Positions 25,658 through 33,240 of a stretch of DNA of 48,597 nt are shown here, one piece after another. Every line of letters begins with the position of its first letter. Within the stretch, counting starts at the first letter, position 1. The position numbers and the translations under genes were made by a program. This DNA is from JACMLD01 sp964245425 (lineage in GTDB: Bacteria > Bacteroidota > Bacteroidia > Chitinophagales > Chitinophagaceae): positions 1-48,597 of the forward strand of contig CAXTMV010000010.1 in the NCBI GenBank assembly GCA_964245425.1, read 5' to 3'. Below the pieces are notes generated by a model that ran no database searches, was not told the DNA's origin, and saw only the letters and a program-made list of their open reading frames with translations.

Positions 25658-28600
25658 CTACGAGCTGACAGCTTTCTCCATTGTTTCCACATCTTTTACA
25701 TTGCCGGTTCTTTTCAGTACGCCCCAATGTTGCAGTTCACCTTTAATGGCTTTCCTGAAAGATTTGAACAGCACATAATACATCAGCCACCTGTACACAA
25801 AACGTTGCGGAATCAGCCACACCAGTTTGCTGAGTTTTTCTTTTTCGTAGCTGAAAGCCAGTATGGAAACGGCCGCATCTACCAGCATGAATAACAGGTA
25901 ATAGGTCAGTATTTTTTCACCGTTGCCACTCCAGATCCCGATTATCATAAAAATATCCGCCAGTGGTGCAATGGTAGGTATAATAAACTGGAATATCAGG
26001 ATGTTGGGCAATGCAATCCATCCCAGCCATTTGTATTTCCAGTTAAAAAGCGCATCCCTGTTTTTATAAAAAGTCTGCATAACGCCAAAGCTCCAGCGAA
26101 AACGTTGTTTCAGGAACATCTTTACCGTTTCCGGCGCTTCTGTGAGGGCAATGGCCTGGTTGTCGTTCCTGATGGCATAGCCGCAACGCAATATACGTAC
26201 CGTTAGATCGCAATCTTCTGCCAGGGTATCGGTGGTAAAGCCACCAGCGTCTTCGAGCGCCTGTTTGCTGAAGGCGCCAATGGCACCAGGCACTACGGTA
26301 ATGGCATTAACGCCGGCAAATGCCTTGCGATCAAAATTCTGGCTGGTAATGTATTCAATATCCTGCCAGCGGGTAATCGCATTCCTGGTATTACCCACTT
26401 TTACATTACCGGCTACTGCACCCACCGGCTGCTCTTTGTCTGCCAGCTGGGGATCAAAATGCCGCATCAGCAATGAAACAGCCGTGGGCAATAACTTGGT
26501 ATCTGCATCAATACAAACCACATAGTCTGCGGTAGATTGCGCAATACCAAAGTTAAGGGCGGAAGCCTTGCCTCCATTGGGTTTGGTGAGCACCCGCATT
26601 GTAGGATGATCTTTGAAAGCCGTATTTACCTTTTCAAAGGTGGCGTCTTTGCTGCCATCATCCACAAAAATGATTTCAAAGTTTGGATAGTCTGTCTTTA
26701 ATAAATTATTTAGTGAGCCCACCGCATTCACTTCTTCATTATAAGCCGGCACAATGATACTTACCAGCGGGGCTTCGGTTTTTCCGGACAACCAGGAAGG
26801 GATGATATTTTCTTTTTTATCTTTTCGCTGCTGGATGGCCGCGAGTACAGCCATTAAAAAAATCCTGGACAAAGACAAAACGATAAAGACAATAAATAAG
26901 GAAGAAAGGATATGGCTTCCCCAATAACCCACTTCAAACATAAAACTCTCCAGCTGGATAGCATAATAACCGCTGCCCTTTGGCACTTCCGGCATCAGGT
27001 CGTCTTTTTTCTTGCCCAGCAGATCGGCCACGGTGGTAAAAGTATAACCGCGTTCCTTAAAATATTTGATAATCCGGGGCAGTGCTTCCACCGTTGCTTT
27101 GCGGCTGTCGCCGCCGGCATCGTGCAAAAGAATGATGTTTCCGTTTTGGTCGTTCGCAGTAACACGTGCTTTTTCGCGCACCACCCGCGCAAAGATTGAA
27201 TCTGCCGATACACCCGGCTCCCAGTCTTCGGGATCGATAGACTCGCCAATGTCTAGGTAATTTTTTTCGTGTGCCCAGGCCACGGGCACCAGTTCTTCAT
27301 ATTTCTGGGGTTGAAAATCGGCGTTGAAAGGTGCGCGGAACATGATGGTGGAATGGCCCGTTACACATTCTATGAGCAGTCGGGTCGATTCCATTTCAAG
27401 TATGGCCCGCTTATAACTGACTTTCGCAATATTGGGATGCGTAAAGGTATGATTGCCTATTTCATGCCCTTCCCGGTAAATGCGTTTTACGATCGGGATA
27501 TTATTTTCTGCGTTGATGCCCACCAGGAAGAAAGTGCCGGGTACGTGTTCGGCGCTTAATATATCCAGTATCTGCGGTGTGTATTTTGGATCGGGGCCAT
27601 CGTCGAAGGTGAGCACCAGTTTTTTCCGGTTGGCCGTATCACCGCCATAGGTTTTTGCTACCCATTTGGAAGGCAGCGTATCATACGATTCTTCACTTAT
27701 CAGCATCTCTGCCGTATCAATTTCGGGTACTATGCGGCCGCTGGTAGGCCCACCGATGATATCCAGGATCTCTCCCTGCGTCCCTTCATAGTCTACATTC
27801 TCTTCATTGGATACCGAGGTAATATGGGCAAAGGAAGCAAAATCGAAACGCCGGATGCTGTCTTTGCTCATATCGCGATCATAAAAATCCCACATCCGGC
27901 TATCTTCCGCTCCCAGTCGCCAGAGCGATACACCGCTTAAGCCATATTCGGCTGCAAAGCGTAATGCGTTAAAAGTGGTGGCGGCATCCGTAAAATATAC
28001 TTTGTGATCATTGCCGTCGTCGTCTGCATAGCCAAAGGTGAGGTTATAGGTATCGTTGTTAAAATCAATCTTGCTGTTATAGGTTCTTGCACGCACCAGC
28101 ACCTGCTGGTAAGTAACAGGCGATGTTCTGATGGGTTTACCGGCTTTATCTACCGTCCAGTCGTACCCGAACCCCGCCGCTGCGAGTATTAATTTTTCAG
28201 ACGGTATCTTTTGCGCAGCCTCATCTACCGCTGCTTCAATCCATTTCTGCTCTGCAATGGAACCAGGCAGGGTGCCTTCCGAATGCTGATCATAGGCCAT
28301 TAAAAATATATAGTCGTTGTAATTGGCCAGCTCCGTAAAATTATAATCCTCGTTAAAAGGAACCACATCCTGTGTAACGAGGAAACCCTTTGCGTGTAAT
28401 TTTTCATATAGCTCTTTCTGGAACTGAACAAGCGCTTCGTTTTTCTTTTCTACCAAATCTTCGAAATCCACATTTACACCCGATAGCTTATTGCTGTCCA
28501 GTATGCGGATCAGATCGTTGATCAGTTTTTCTCGTTTAACCTTGTTGGTGATAATGCGATGTACGGCTTCACCCTGGAAAACCTGGTCTACGTTATTGGA

Positions 28601-29173
28601 AAGGATGGCGACGATCTTAACGCCCGAACGTTTCATGATATCGTAGGCACCGGCATCAATTTTACTTACAATGCTGTCGCCGGTAGGGTCTATAAACAAC
28701 CATTCCGGTATAACCATGTTCAGGTGGCTGATATTCCGTTCCAGTGAAGAATAGGATTGCGCATCCCAGTCTACATAAAAAGCAGCTCTGATGCCTGCGC
28801 CAAATTTCCGGAAAGAATAGAAGTCCGGGTCGGCATGCACAATAACGCCATTCTTTCTTTTAAACCTCCTGGGAATGGGATAAGCACCCCGGCTGTACAT
28901 CTCCTTTTCATTGATGAACTTACGGAACCCGCCATATTGTTTGCCGATTTTTGTGTTGCTGAAGATGGAATTGCTGCTGGTATCCAGCAGGGCCTGTTTC
29001 TCCTGTTCACCTCTCAGGCGAAGCATGGGCGGTGTGTCGCCTCTCGATAAGGCAAGCACAATAACGGCAATTCCCATTGCCAGGAAGAAAAGGATAAATC
29101 GGCTCCCCCATTTAAAACGTTGCCAGCGGCTGGCGGTAGCCGTTTGAAATACCTGGTTTGTATGCGTGCTCAT
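25658..29173 (-). CDS. Trifunctional GH18-like / polysaccharide deacetylase / processive glycosyltransferase
   Basis: The 1171-residue product has, in order: a transmembrane anchor (about 24-43); a GH18-like domain (about 125-435) of the YaaH/SleL type with NVDFE at 234-238, keeping catalytic Asp236 and Glu238; a NodB/CE4 deacetylase (about 515-720) with TFDDGP at 522-527, HTFTH at 575-579, FRAP at 612-615 and LLHD at 682-685; a transmembrane stretch (about 752-778); and a family 2 glycosyltransferase (about 800-1171) with DAD at 889-891, ED at 986-987 and QRFRW at 1023-1027, followed by C-terminal helices. The GT2 part resembles chitin, hyaluronan and PNAG synthases. Inference: it polymerises, exports, deacetylates and trims a beta-linked N-acetylhexosamine polymer. 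It is transcribed alone. Confidence 0.93.
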   Translation of the reverse strand: MSTHTNQVFQTATASRWQRFKWGSRFILFFLAMGIAVIVLALSRGDTPPMLRLRGEQEKQALLDTSSNSIFSNTKIGKQYGGFRKFINEKEMYSRGAYPIPRRFKRKNGVIVHADPDFYSFRKFGAGIRAAFYVDWDAQSYSSLERNISHLNMVIPEWLFIDPTGDSIVSKIDAGAYDIMKRSGVKIVAILSNNVDQVFQGEAVHRIITNKVKREKLINDLIRILDSNKLSGVNVDFEDLVEKKNEALVQFQKELYEKLHAKGFLVTQDVVPFNEDYNFTELANYNDYIFLMAYDQHSEGTLPGSIAEQKWIEAAVDEAAQKIPSEKLILAAAGFGYDWTVDKAGKPIRTSPVTYQQVLVRARTYNSKIDFNNDTYNLTFGYADDDGNDHKVYFTDAATTFNALRFAAEYGLSGVSLWRLGAEDSRMWDFYDRDMSKDSIRRFDFASFAHITSVSNEENVDYEGTQGEILDIIGGPTSGRIVPEIDTAEMLISEESYDTLPSKWVAKTYGGDTANRKKLVLTFDDGPDPKYTPQILDILSAEHVPGTFFLVGINAENNIPIVKRIYREGHEIGNHTFTHPNIAKVSYKRAILEMESTRLLIECVTGHSTIMFRAPFNADFQPQKYEELVPVAWAHEKNYLDIGESIDPEDWEPGVSADSIFARVVREKARVTANDQNGNIILLHDAGGDSRKATVEALPRIIKYFKERGYTFTTVADLLGKKKDDLMPEVPKGSGYYAIQLESFMFEVGYWGSHILSSLFIVFIVLSLSRIFLMAVLAAIQQRKDKKENIIPSWLSGKTEAPLVSIIVPAYNEEVNAVGSLNNLLKTDYPNFEIIFVDDGSKDATFEKVNTAFKDHPTMRVLTKPNGGKASALNFGIAQSTADYVVCIDADTKLLPTAVSLLMRHFDPQLADKEQPVGAVAGNVKVGNTRNAITRWQDIEYITSQNFDRKAFAGVNAITVVPGAIGAFSKQALEDAGGFTTDTLAEDCDLTVRILRCGYAIRNDNQAIALTEAPETVKMFLKQRFRWSFGVMQTFYKNRDALFNWKYKWLGWIALPNILIFQFIIPTIAPLADIFMIIGIWSGNGEKILTYYLLFMLVDAAVSILAFSYEKEKLSKLVWLIPQRFVYRWLMYYVLFKSFRKAIKGELQHWGVLKRTGNVKDVETMEKAVSS

Positions 29174-29261
29174 TTGTATTATACCCAGTTGACTGCAGCG
29201 GGGTTCTGTTCATAAAAATAGTACAGAAATTGTTAATGCTGCTGTAATACCAGCCGGTCTT

Positions 29262-31064
29262 TTAATAGTCGAGCTCAAGCCTTAGCCTGTCTTTCAGCTC
29301 TTTTACCAGCGGGTATTCGGCCACTATCTTCTGGTATTGTTCTTTTGTGTTCAGCGGTATCTCTACTTTGGCCGACAGGTCTAATTTTTCTTCGATCACA
29401 ATAAAGAAAGTAAGCTGCCGGTTATTGAATTGCTGCTGCAGGTATTCAGACAGCCGCACTCTTTCCGACTCGATGAATTTCAACTGCAGGTTATTGGGCG
29501 TAACAATTTCGAAGCAGCTCTCATCCCTGATGCGCAGTATGGCCAGGTCAAAGCTCTGGCCGGCCGGGTTCTTGCCTTCCTTTAATTGTATGGTAAAATC
29601 GTTCCAGGCCTGCTGCAACAGCTCCGTACTGAGGGCTTTTATTTCCGCCTGCGTACCGTTGGCCGCCCCATTTGCGTACTGGCTCCGGATTTTGTGCAGG
29701 CCACCCAGTTTGGTGCTGGTGGGCGCGTCAGGAACCGGTAGGGGAGCATTGGACGCCTGCGTGGTCTTTGCAGGGGGGGTGATTTTTTCTGCTGCCGTTT
29801 CTATGGTTAGCCGGGCAGTTGCAATGGGGGTTTGCTGCGTGGCAGGTGGCGCTGAACTATAGCCGGTTTCTTTAATGGCAATAAACGAAAGCCGTTTAAA
29901 AGCAACCGGCTTTACCGTGTCAATTATTTTTTTTTTAAGTGTTTCGCCACCTGCGGCGGTTATTTCCATGGCCTGTTGCAGGTAAGTAAGTTTAATCAGG
30001 GCCAATTCTATGTGCAGGCGTTTATTGCGGGCAGCTTTATAGTGTACCGCCGTTTCATTTAAAATATTCAATGCGCTGATGATAAAAGGGAAACCTGTTT
30101 TTTTTGCGGCTTCCAGGTAGCGTTCTTTAAAGCTTTCCACTACTTCCAGCAAACCGGTTACCCGCGGATCTTTTGAGACCAGCAGGTTGCGTAAAAATTC
30201 GGCAAAGCCTTCTATTACCAGGTCGCCTTCAAAGCCCTTGCTGTTGATATCATCAAACAACAGCATGGCGCCGGCCAGGTCCTGCTGTTGCATGCAATCC
30301 AGCAGTTTAAAATAATAATCTGCATCCAGTATGTTCAGGTGCTCCAGGGTGTTGGCATAGGTTACCTCGCCATTGGTAAAACTAACTATCTTGTCCAGTA
30401 TGCTCAGGGCATCGCGCATACATCCCTCGCTTTTTTGGGCAATCAGGTGCAGCGCCGCCTTGTCTGCACTTATTTCTTCTTTGCCTATGATCTCCTGTAA
30501 GTGTTCTACCGTATCGTTGGGGGTGATGCGTTTAAAGTCGAAGATCTGGCAACGGCTTAAAATGGTGGGTAGTATTTTATGCTTTTCGGTGGTGGCCAAA
30601 ATAAAGCTCGCATAGGGAGGGGGCTCTTCCAGTGTTTTCAGGAACGCATTGAAGGCCGCGGCGCTGAGCATGTGCACCTCATCTATGATATACACTTTAT
30701 ACTTGCCCGCCTGCGGAGCAAAGCGAACCTGGTCTACCAATGCACGGATATCATCCACCGAATTATTGCTGGCAGCATCCAGTTCGTGAATGTTGAGTGA
30801 AGTACCCTGGTCGAACGACACACAGGAATGGCATTTGTTGCAGGCTTCGCCGTCTTTTGAAATGTTTTCGCAGTTGATGGTCTTGGCCAGTATGCGGGCA
30901 CAGGTGGTTTTTCCTACTCCCCTGGGGCCACAAAACAAAAAGGCGTGGGCCAGCTGGCTGTTTTTGATGGCATTCTTTAACGTGGTGGTGATATGAGACT
31001 GCCCCACCACGGTAGAAAAGTTCTGTGGCCTGTACTTACGTGCCGAAACAATAAATTTATCCAT
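29262..31064 (-). CDS. dnaX: DNA polymerase III subunit gamma/tau
   Basis: The 600-residue clamp-loader ATPase has Walker A GPRGVGKTT at 46-54, zinc-binding Cys65, Cys75, Cys78 and Cys81, DEVH at 128-131 and the SRC sensor motif at 170-172. Clamp-loader domains I-III end near residue 365. Residues 395-470 are a low-complexity linker rich in Thr, Ala and Pro, and the C-terminal domain (about 485-600) would be the tau-specific part. At codons 377-380 there is a run of ten A (plus strand 29927-29936). Loss of one A gives an immediate TAA and gain of one gives TGA after two codons, so slippage would yield a gamma-like product of 379-381 residues. See findings. Confidence 0.95.
   Translation of the reverse strand: MDKFIVSARKYRPQNFSTVVGQSHITTTLKNAIKNSQLAHAFLFCGPRGVGKTTCARILAKTINCENISKDGEACNKCHSCVSFDQGTSLNIHELDAASNNSVDDIRALVDQVRFAPQAGKYKVYIIDEVHMLSAAAFNAFLKTLEEPPPYASFILATTEKHKILPTILSRCQIFDFKRITPNDTVEHLQEIIGKEEISADKAALHLIAQKSEGCMRDALSILDKIVSFTNGEVTYANTLEHLNILDADYYFKLLDCMQQQDLAGAMLLFDDINSKGFEGDLVIEGFAEFLRNLLVSKDPRVTGLLEVVESFKERYLEAAKKTGFPFIISALNILNETAVHYKAARNKRLHIELALIKLTYLQQAMEITAAGGETLKKKIIDTVKPVAFKRLSFIAIKETGYSSAPPATQQTPIATARLTIETAAEKITPPAKTTQASNAPLPVPDAPTSTKLGGLHKIRSQYANGAANGTQAEIKALSTELLQQAWNDFTIQLKEGKNPAGQSFDLAILRIRDESCFEIVTPNNLQLKFIESERVRLSEYLQQQFNNRQLTFFIVIEEKLDLSAKVEIPLNTKEQYQKIVAEYPLVKELKDRLRLELDY
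29927..29936 (-). promoter_or_regulatory. A10 slippery tract in dnaX (putative programmed slippage site)
   Basis: Ten consecutive A in the coding strand encode Lys377-Lys379 and the first base of Ile380. In frame 0 translation continues to residue 600. With nine A the frame reads AAA AAA AAA TAA. With eleven A, or after a -1 ribosomal shift, it reads AAA AAA AAA AAT AAT TGA. Thermus thermophilus dnaX uses an A9 run in a comparable place for transcriptional slippage to make gamma. The tract is directly visible; its use is inferred. Confidence 0.6.
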
Positions 31065-31146
31065 ACCTGCGGCGAAGTTAAGCGAAAAGATGTTTTATGA
31101 TCGGGTGAACATAGCGCTGAGCCGCCGCATGGGGAAAGATTGTTAT

Positions 31147-31204
31147 TGACTGGGTGGAATGGCCTTTTTGACTGGGTAGATCGCGCTTTTTGGACGGCTC
31201 ACCC
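31147..31204 (+). repeat. Degenerate inverted copy of the hairpin-array units
   Basis: On the plus strand this stretch reads GACTGGGTAGATCGCGC, TTTTT, GGACGGCTCACCC. It strongly resembles the minus-strand form of the units in the main array (CAGGTGGGTCGCCC, TTTTT, GGGCGGCTCACC). It therefore faces the array in inverted orientation and could pair with it. Confidence 0.55.
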
Positions 31205-31260
31205 TTGGTGGCTGCGCAGCAGGAGAAAATGAATACAAAGTTATCCTTTTGACCATGTTG

Positions 31261-31346
31261 GCTGCGCAAAGAAGTGTTATTAAGGAGCGCTGCGCAAAAA
31301 GAGGTTATTAAAGAGAAGCGCGCAACAAGAGATTATTAAGGTGAGC
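31261..31346. repeat. Three imperfect tandem units of 28-29 bases
   Basis: Units begin at 31261, 31289 and 31318, each with the plan GC(T/G)GCGCAA, an A/G-rich part, then TTATTAA. They lead directly into the hairpin array. No function is known to me. Confidence 0.65.
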
Positions 31347-31652
31347 CGCCCAAAAAGGGCGACCCACCTGACAAAAAAAGGGCGACCCACCTGACAAAAA
31401 AGAGCGACCCACCTGATAAAAAAAGGAGAGCCGACAAAAAAGGGCGACCCCCCTGAAAAAAAAAGGTGAGCAGCGCAAAAAAGGGCGACCCACCTGATAA
31501 AAAAAGGGTGAGCCGCCTGATAAAAAAGAGCGAGCCACCTGATAAAAAAAAGGTGAGCCGCCCAAAAAGGGCGACCCACCTGACAAAAAAGAGCGACCCA
31601 CCTGATAAAAAAAGGTGAGCCGCCCAAAAAGGGCGACCCACCTGAAAAAAAA
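31340..31652 (-). repeat. Tandem array of terminator-like hairpin units
   Basis: About fifteen units of 17-24 bases alternate between two types, GGTGAGCCGCCC and GGGCGACCCACCTGAC (with variants), each followed by 5-9 A. The two types are nearly perfect reverse complements (12 of 12 pairs if two G-U pairs are allowed), so neighbouring units fold into hairpins such as GGTGGGTCGCCC-TTTTT-GGGCGGCTCACC, followed by a T run on the minus strand. Clear pairs are at 31340-31368, 31554-31582 and 31613-31642, with weaker ones between. The array looks like a stack of rho-independent terminators reading from susD towards dnaX. Confidence 0.75.
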
Positions 31653-31672
31653 GGGCTGCCAGCGGGCAGCCC
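31645..31672 (-). terminator. Rho-independent terminator of the susCD operon
   Basis: The perfect 8-bp stem GGGCTGCC/GGCAGCCC with a 4-base loop is followed on the minus strand by eight T. It lies 38 bases after the susD stop and just before the hairpin array. Confidence 0.88.
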
Positions 31673-31709
31673 TCAATAAAGGGTCTTAGAGTGTATGCCA
31701 TAGGAAAAT

Positions 31710-33224
31710 CTAAAAACCGGTATTGTTGGGTAACAGGTTCGGGTTTACATCGGTTTCCTGCTTTGGAACCGGGAACAGCAATTGCTTCTCGCTAAAAGTG
31801 GCGTTGAAAACTGTTTTATGACCTACAAAATCATCCCAGTTGCCTGTTACATCATTGTGTACTTTTTTGGTACGCAGCATGTCGAACCACATCTTGTTTT
31901 CAAAACAAAGTTCAAAATAACGCTGCAGCCATACTTCATGCTCAAAATCGGTCTGGCTCAGCGAGCCAATGGGAGCGAGCTGGGCCCGGGCGCGGATATC
32001 ATTCACGGCCTGTTTGGCTACAGGATTGGCAGATCCGTCCGCACGGTTTTCTGCTTCCGCATACATCAGTTTTACATCTGCATACCGGTACAGGGTGTAA
32101 TTAAGATCTGACTTTACCGTATTGGTAACCGCCACGGAGTCGAACCATTTATAGATATAGGGTCCTTTAAAAGTTACGGTTGCACCTGTTTTGGCACTGG
32201 GGTAACTGCTGTAAAAGAACTGGCGATCCTGTACGCGTTTGTCTCCCGACGGAAAGGAGGCGATGAACTGCGCGGTTGGGTACACCGATCCGTATTCATC
32301 GGAGTATTTTGAAATACCGGAATAATTCGGAATGGTAAGCGGTGTCAATGGATTGGTAGAAGGTACGCTGGCCGCATATTGTACCTGGAAAATAAATTCA
32401 CCGGTATTTTTGTTGGCCGGTTTAATCATATCCGTGTATTGCGGAAACAGGGAATAGACACCACTGTTGATCACATCAAGCGAACGTTTGGCCGATTCGG
32501 CGTAATAACTACTGCCGCCATTGATGGCCGCACCGGCGTAGGTAAGGTAAACATCTGCCAGCAGTGCTTTTACTGTACCCAGCGATACATGGCCGGTGGC
32601 ATCTCTCCAGGGCAAGGTAGATTTTTCGGCCAATAGCAGGTCTGGAATAATGATGCTGTCATAAATGGCCTTGGCCGGCGCCCTGGCTACATTAAGGGTA
32701 TTTACATCGGTTTGCACCGTGGTAATCTTGGGCACCGCACCATACATGCGTACCAGGAAAAAATAATACAATGCCCGCAGGGTATGTACTTCTGCCAGCA
32801 TATTGGTTTTTGCATCTGCGCTGAGATTGGCTGCATTGATGCCCGGAATAGACTGCAGGCCCTGGTTGCAGTAACCAACACCTTTGTATAAATTCTGCCA
32901 CCAGGTATCAACATAAAAAGAAGTGGAATTGTAATTCAGGTTTTGGAAAAGCGTGAAATTGGTTTGTCCAAGATCGCTGTTCGATTTACCAGTCATGAAT
33001 TCCATCAGGTTCCAGGTATTGCCGCCATAAGAAGATGCCTGGCCGCCCAGCATGGCGCCCTGCAGGTTCTGGTAAGCAGAATTGGTAAAAGCCTGGGCCA
33101 CTTTAAGGCTCGACAAAGATGAGTTGGGGGTGATAAAACTGGTCGGTTTTTCCTCCAGGAATTTTTTGCACGAAGCCGTCAGGAAAACAGCGGCAAGGAT
33201 GGCTATATATTTAATTTGCTTCAT
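31710..33224 (-). CDS. RagB/SusD-family nutrient uptake outer-membrane lipoprotein
   Basis: The 504-residue product has a lipoprotein signal peptide with lipobox TASC (Cys at about residue 19), then KKFLEEKPTSFITP, the usual SusD start. The TPR-like helical scaffold (LAEVHTLRALYYFFLVRMYGAVP, KALLADVYLTYAGAA) and the C-terminal RagB/SusD domain (RYADVKLMYAEAENR, VNDIRARAQ, LLFPVPKQETDVNPNLLPNNTGF) are present. It binds the nutrient glycan or peptide on the cell surface and acts as the lid of the SusC channel encoded 16 bases upstream. The substrate is unknown because no hydrolase genes accompany the pair. Transcription ends at the strong terminator at 31645-31672. Confidence 0.94.
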   Translation of the reverse strand: MKQIKYIAILAAVFLTASCKKFLEEKPTSFITPNSSLSSLKVAQAFTNSAYQNLQGAMLGGQASSYGGNTWNLMEFMTGKSNSDLGQTNFTLFQNLNYNSTSFYVDTWWQNLYKGVGYCNQGLQSIPGINAANLSADAKTNMLAEVHTLRALYYFFLVRMYGAVPKITTVQTDVNTLNVARAPAKAIYDSIIIPDLLLAEKSTLPWRDATGHVSLGTVKALLADVYLTYAGAAINGGSSYYAESAKRSLDVINSGVYSLFPQYTDMIKPANKNTGEFIFQVQYAASVPSTNPLTPLTIPNYSGISKYSDEYGSVYPTAQFIASFPSGDKRVQDRQFFYSSYPSAKTGATVTFKGPYIYKWFDSVAVTNTVKSDLNYTLYRYADVKLMYAEAENRADGSANPVAKQAVNDIRARAQLAPIGSLSQTDFEHEVWLQRYFELCFENKMWFDMLRTKKVHNDVTGNWDDFVGHKTVFNATFSEKQLLFPVPKQETDVNPNLLPNNTGF

Positions 33225-33240
33225 GTTCGTTTTTTTGAAA

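Larger units (their letters stand above)
31065..31709. other. Low-complexity repeat region between dnaX and susD
   Basis: This 645-base gap has no gene. It holds three kinds of repeats: a degenerate inverted arm at about 31147-31204, three 28-29-base units at 31261-31346, and about fifteen short units at 31340-31652 that pair into terminator-like hairpins. It finishes with a strong susD terminator. All three minus-strand frames remain open across much of it, simply because the repeats lack stop codons; I do not call these genes. Confidence 0.85.

Noticed and set aside
31340..31652. Possible CRISPR array
   Set aside because: Units are 17-24 bases with only A runs between them. There are no unique spacers of constant length and no cas genes in the window.
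31280..31701. Three overlapping minus-strand reading frames of 115-122 codons with repeated FFIRWVALF / SGGSPFF-like peptides
   Set aside because: All three frames are open at once because the repeat units contain no stop codons. The peptides are low-complexity translations of a hairpin array, with no start context or family likeness.
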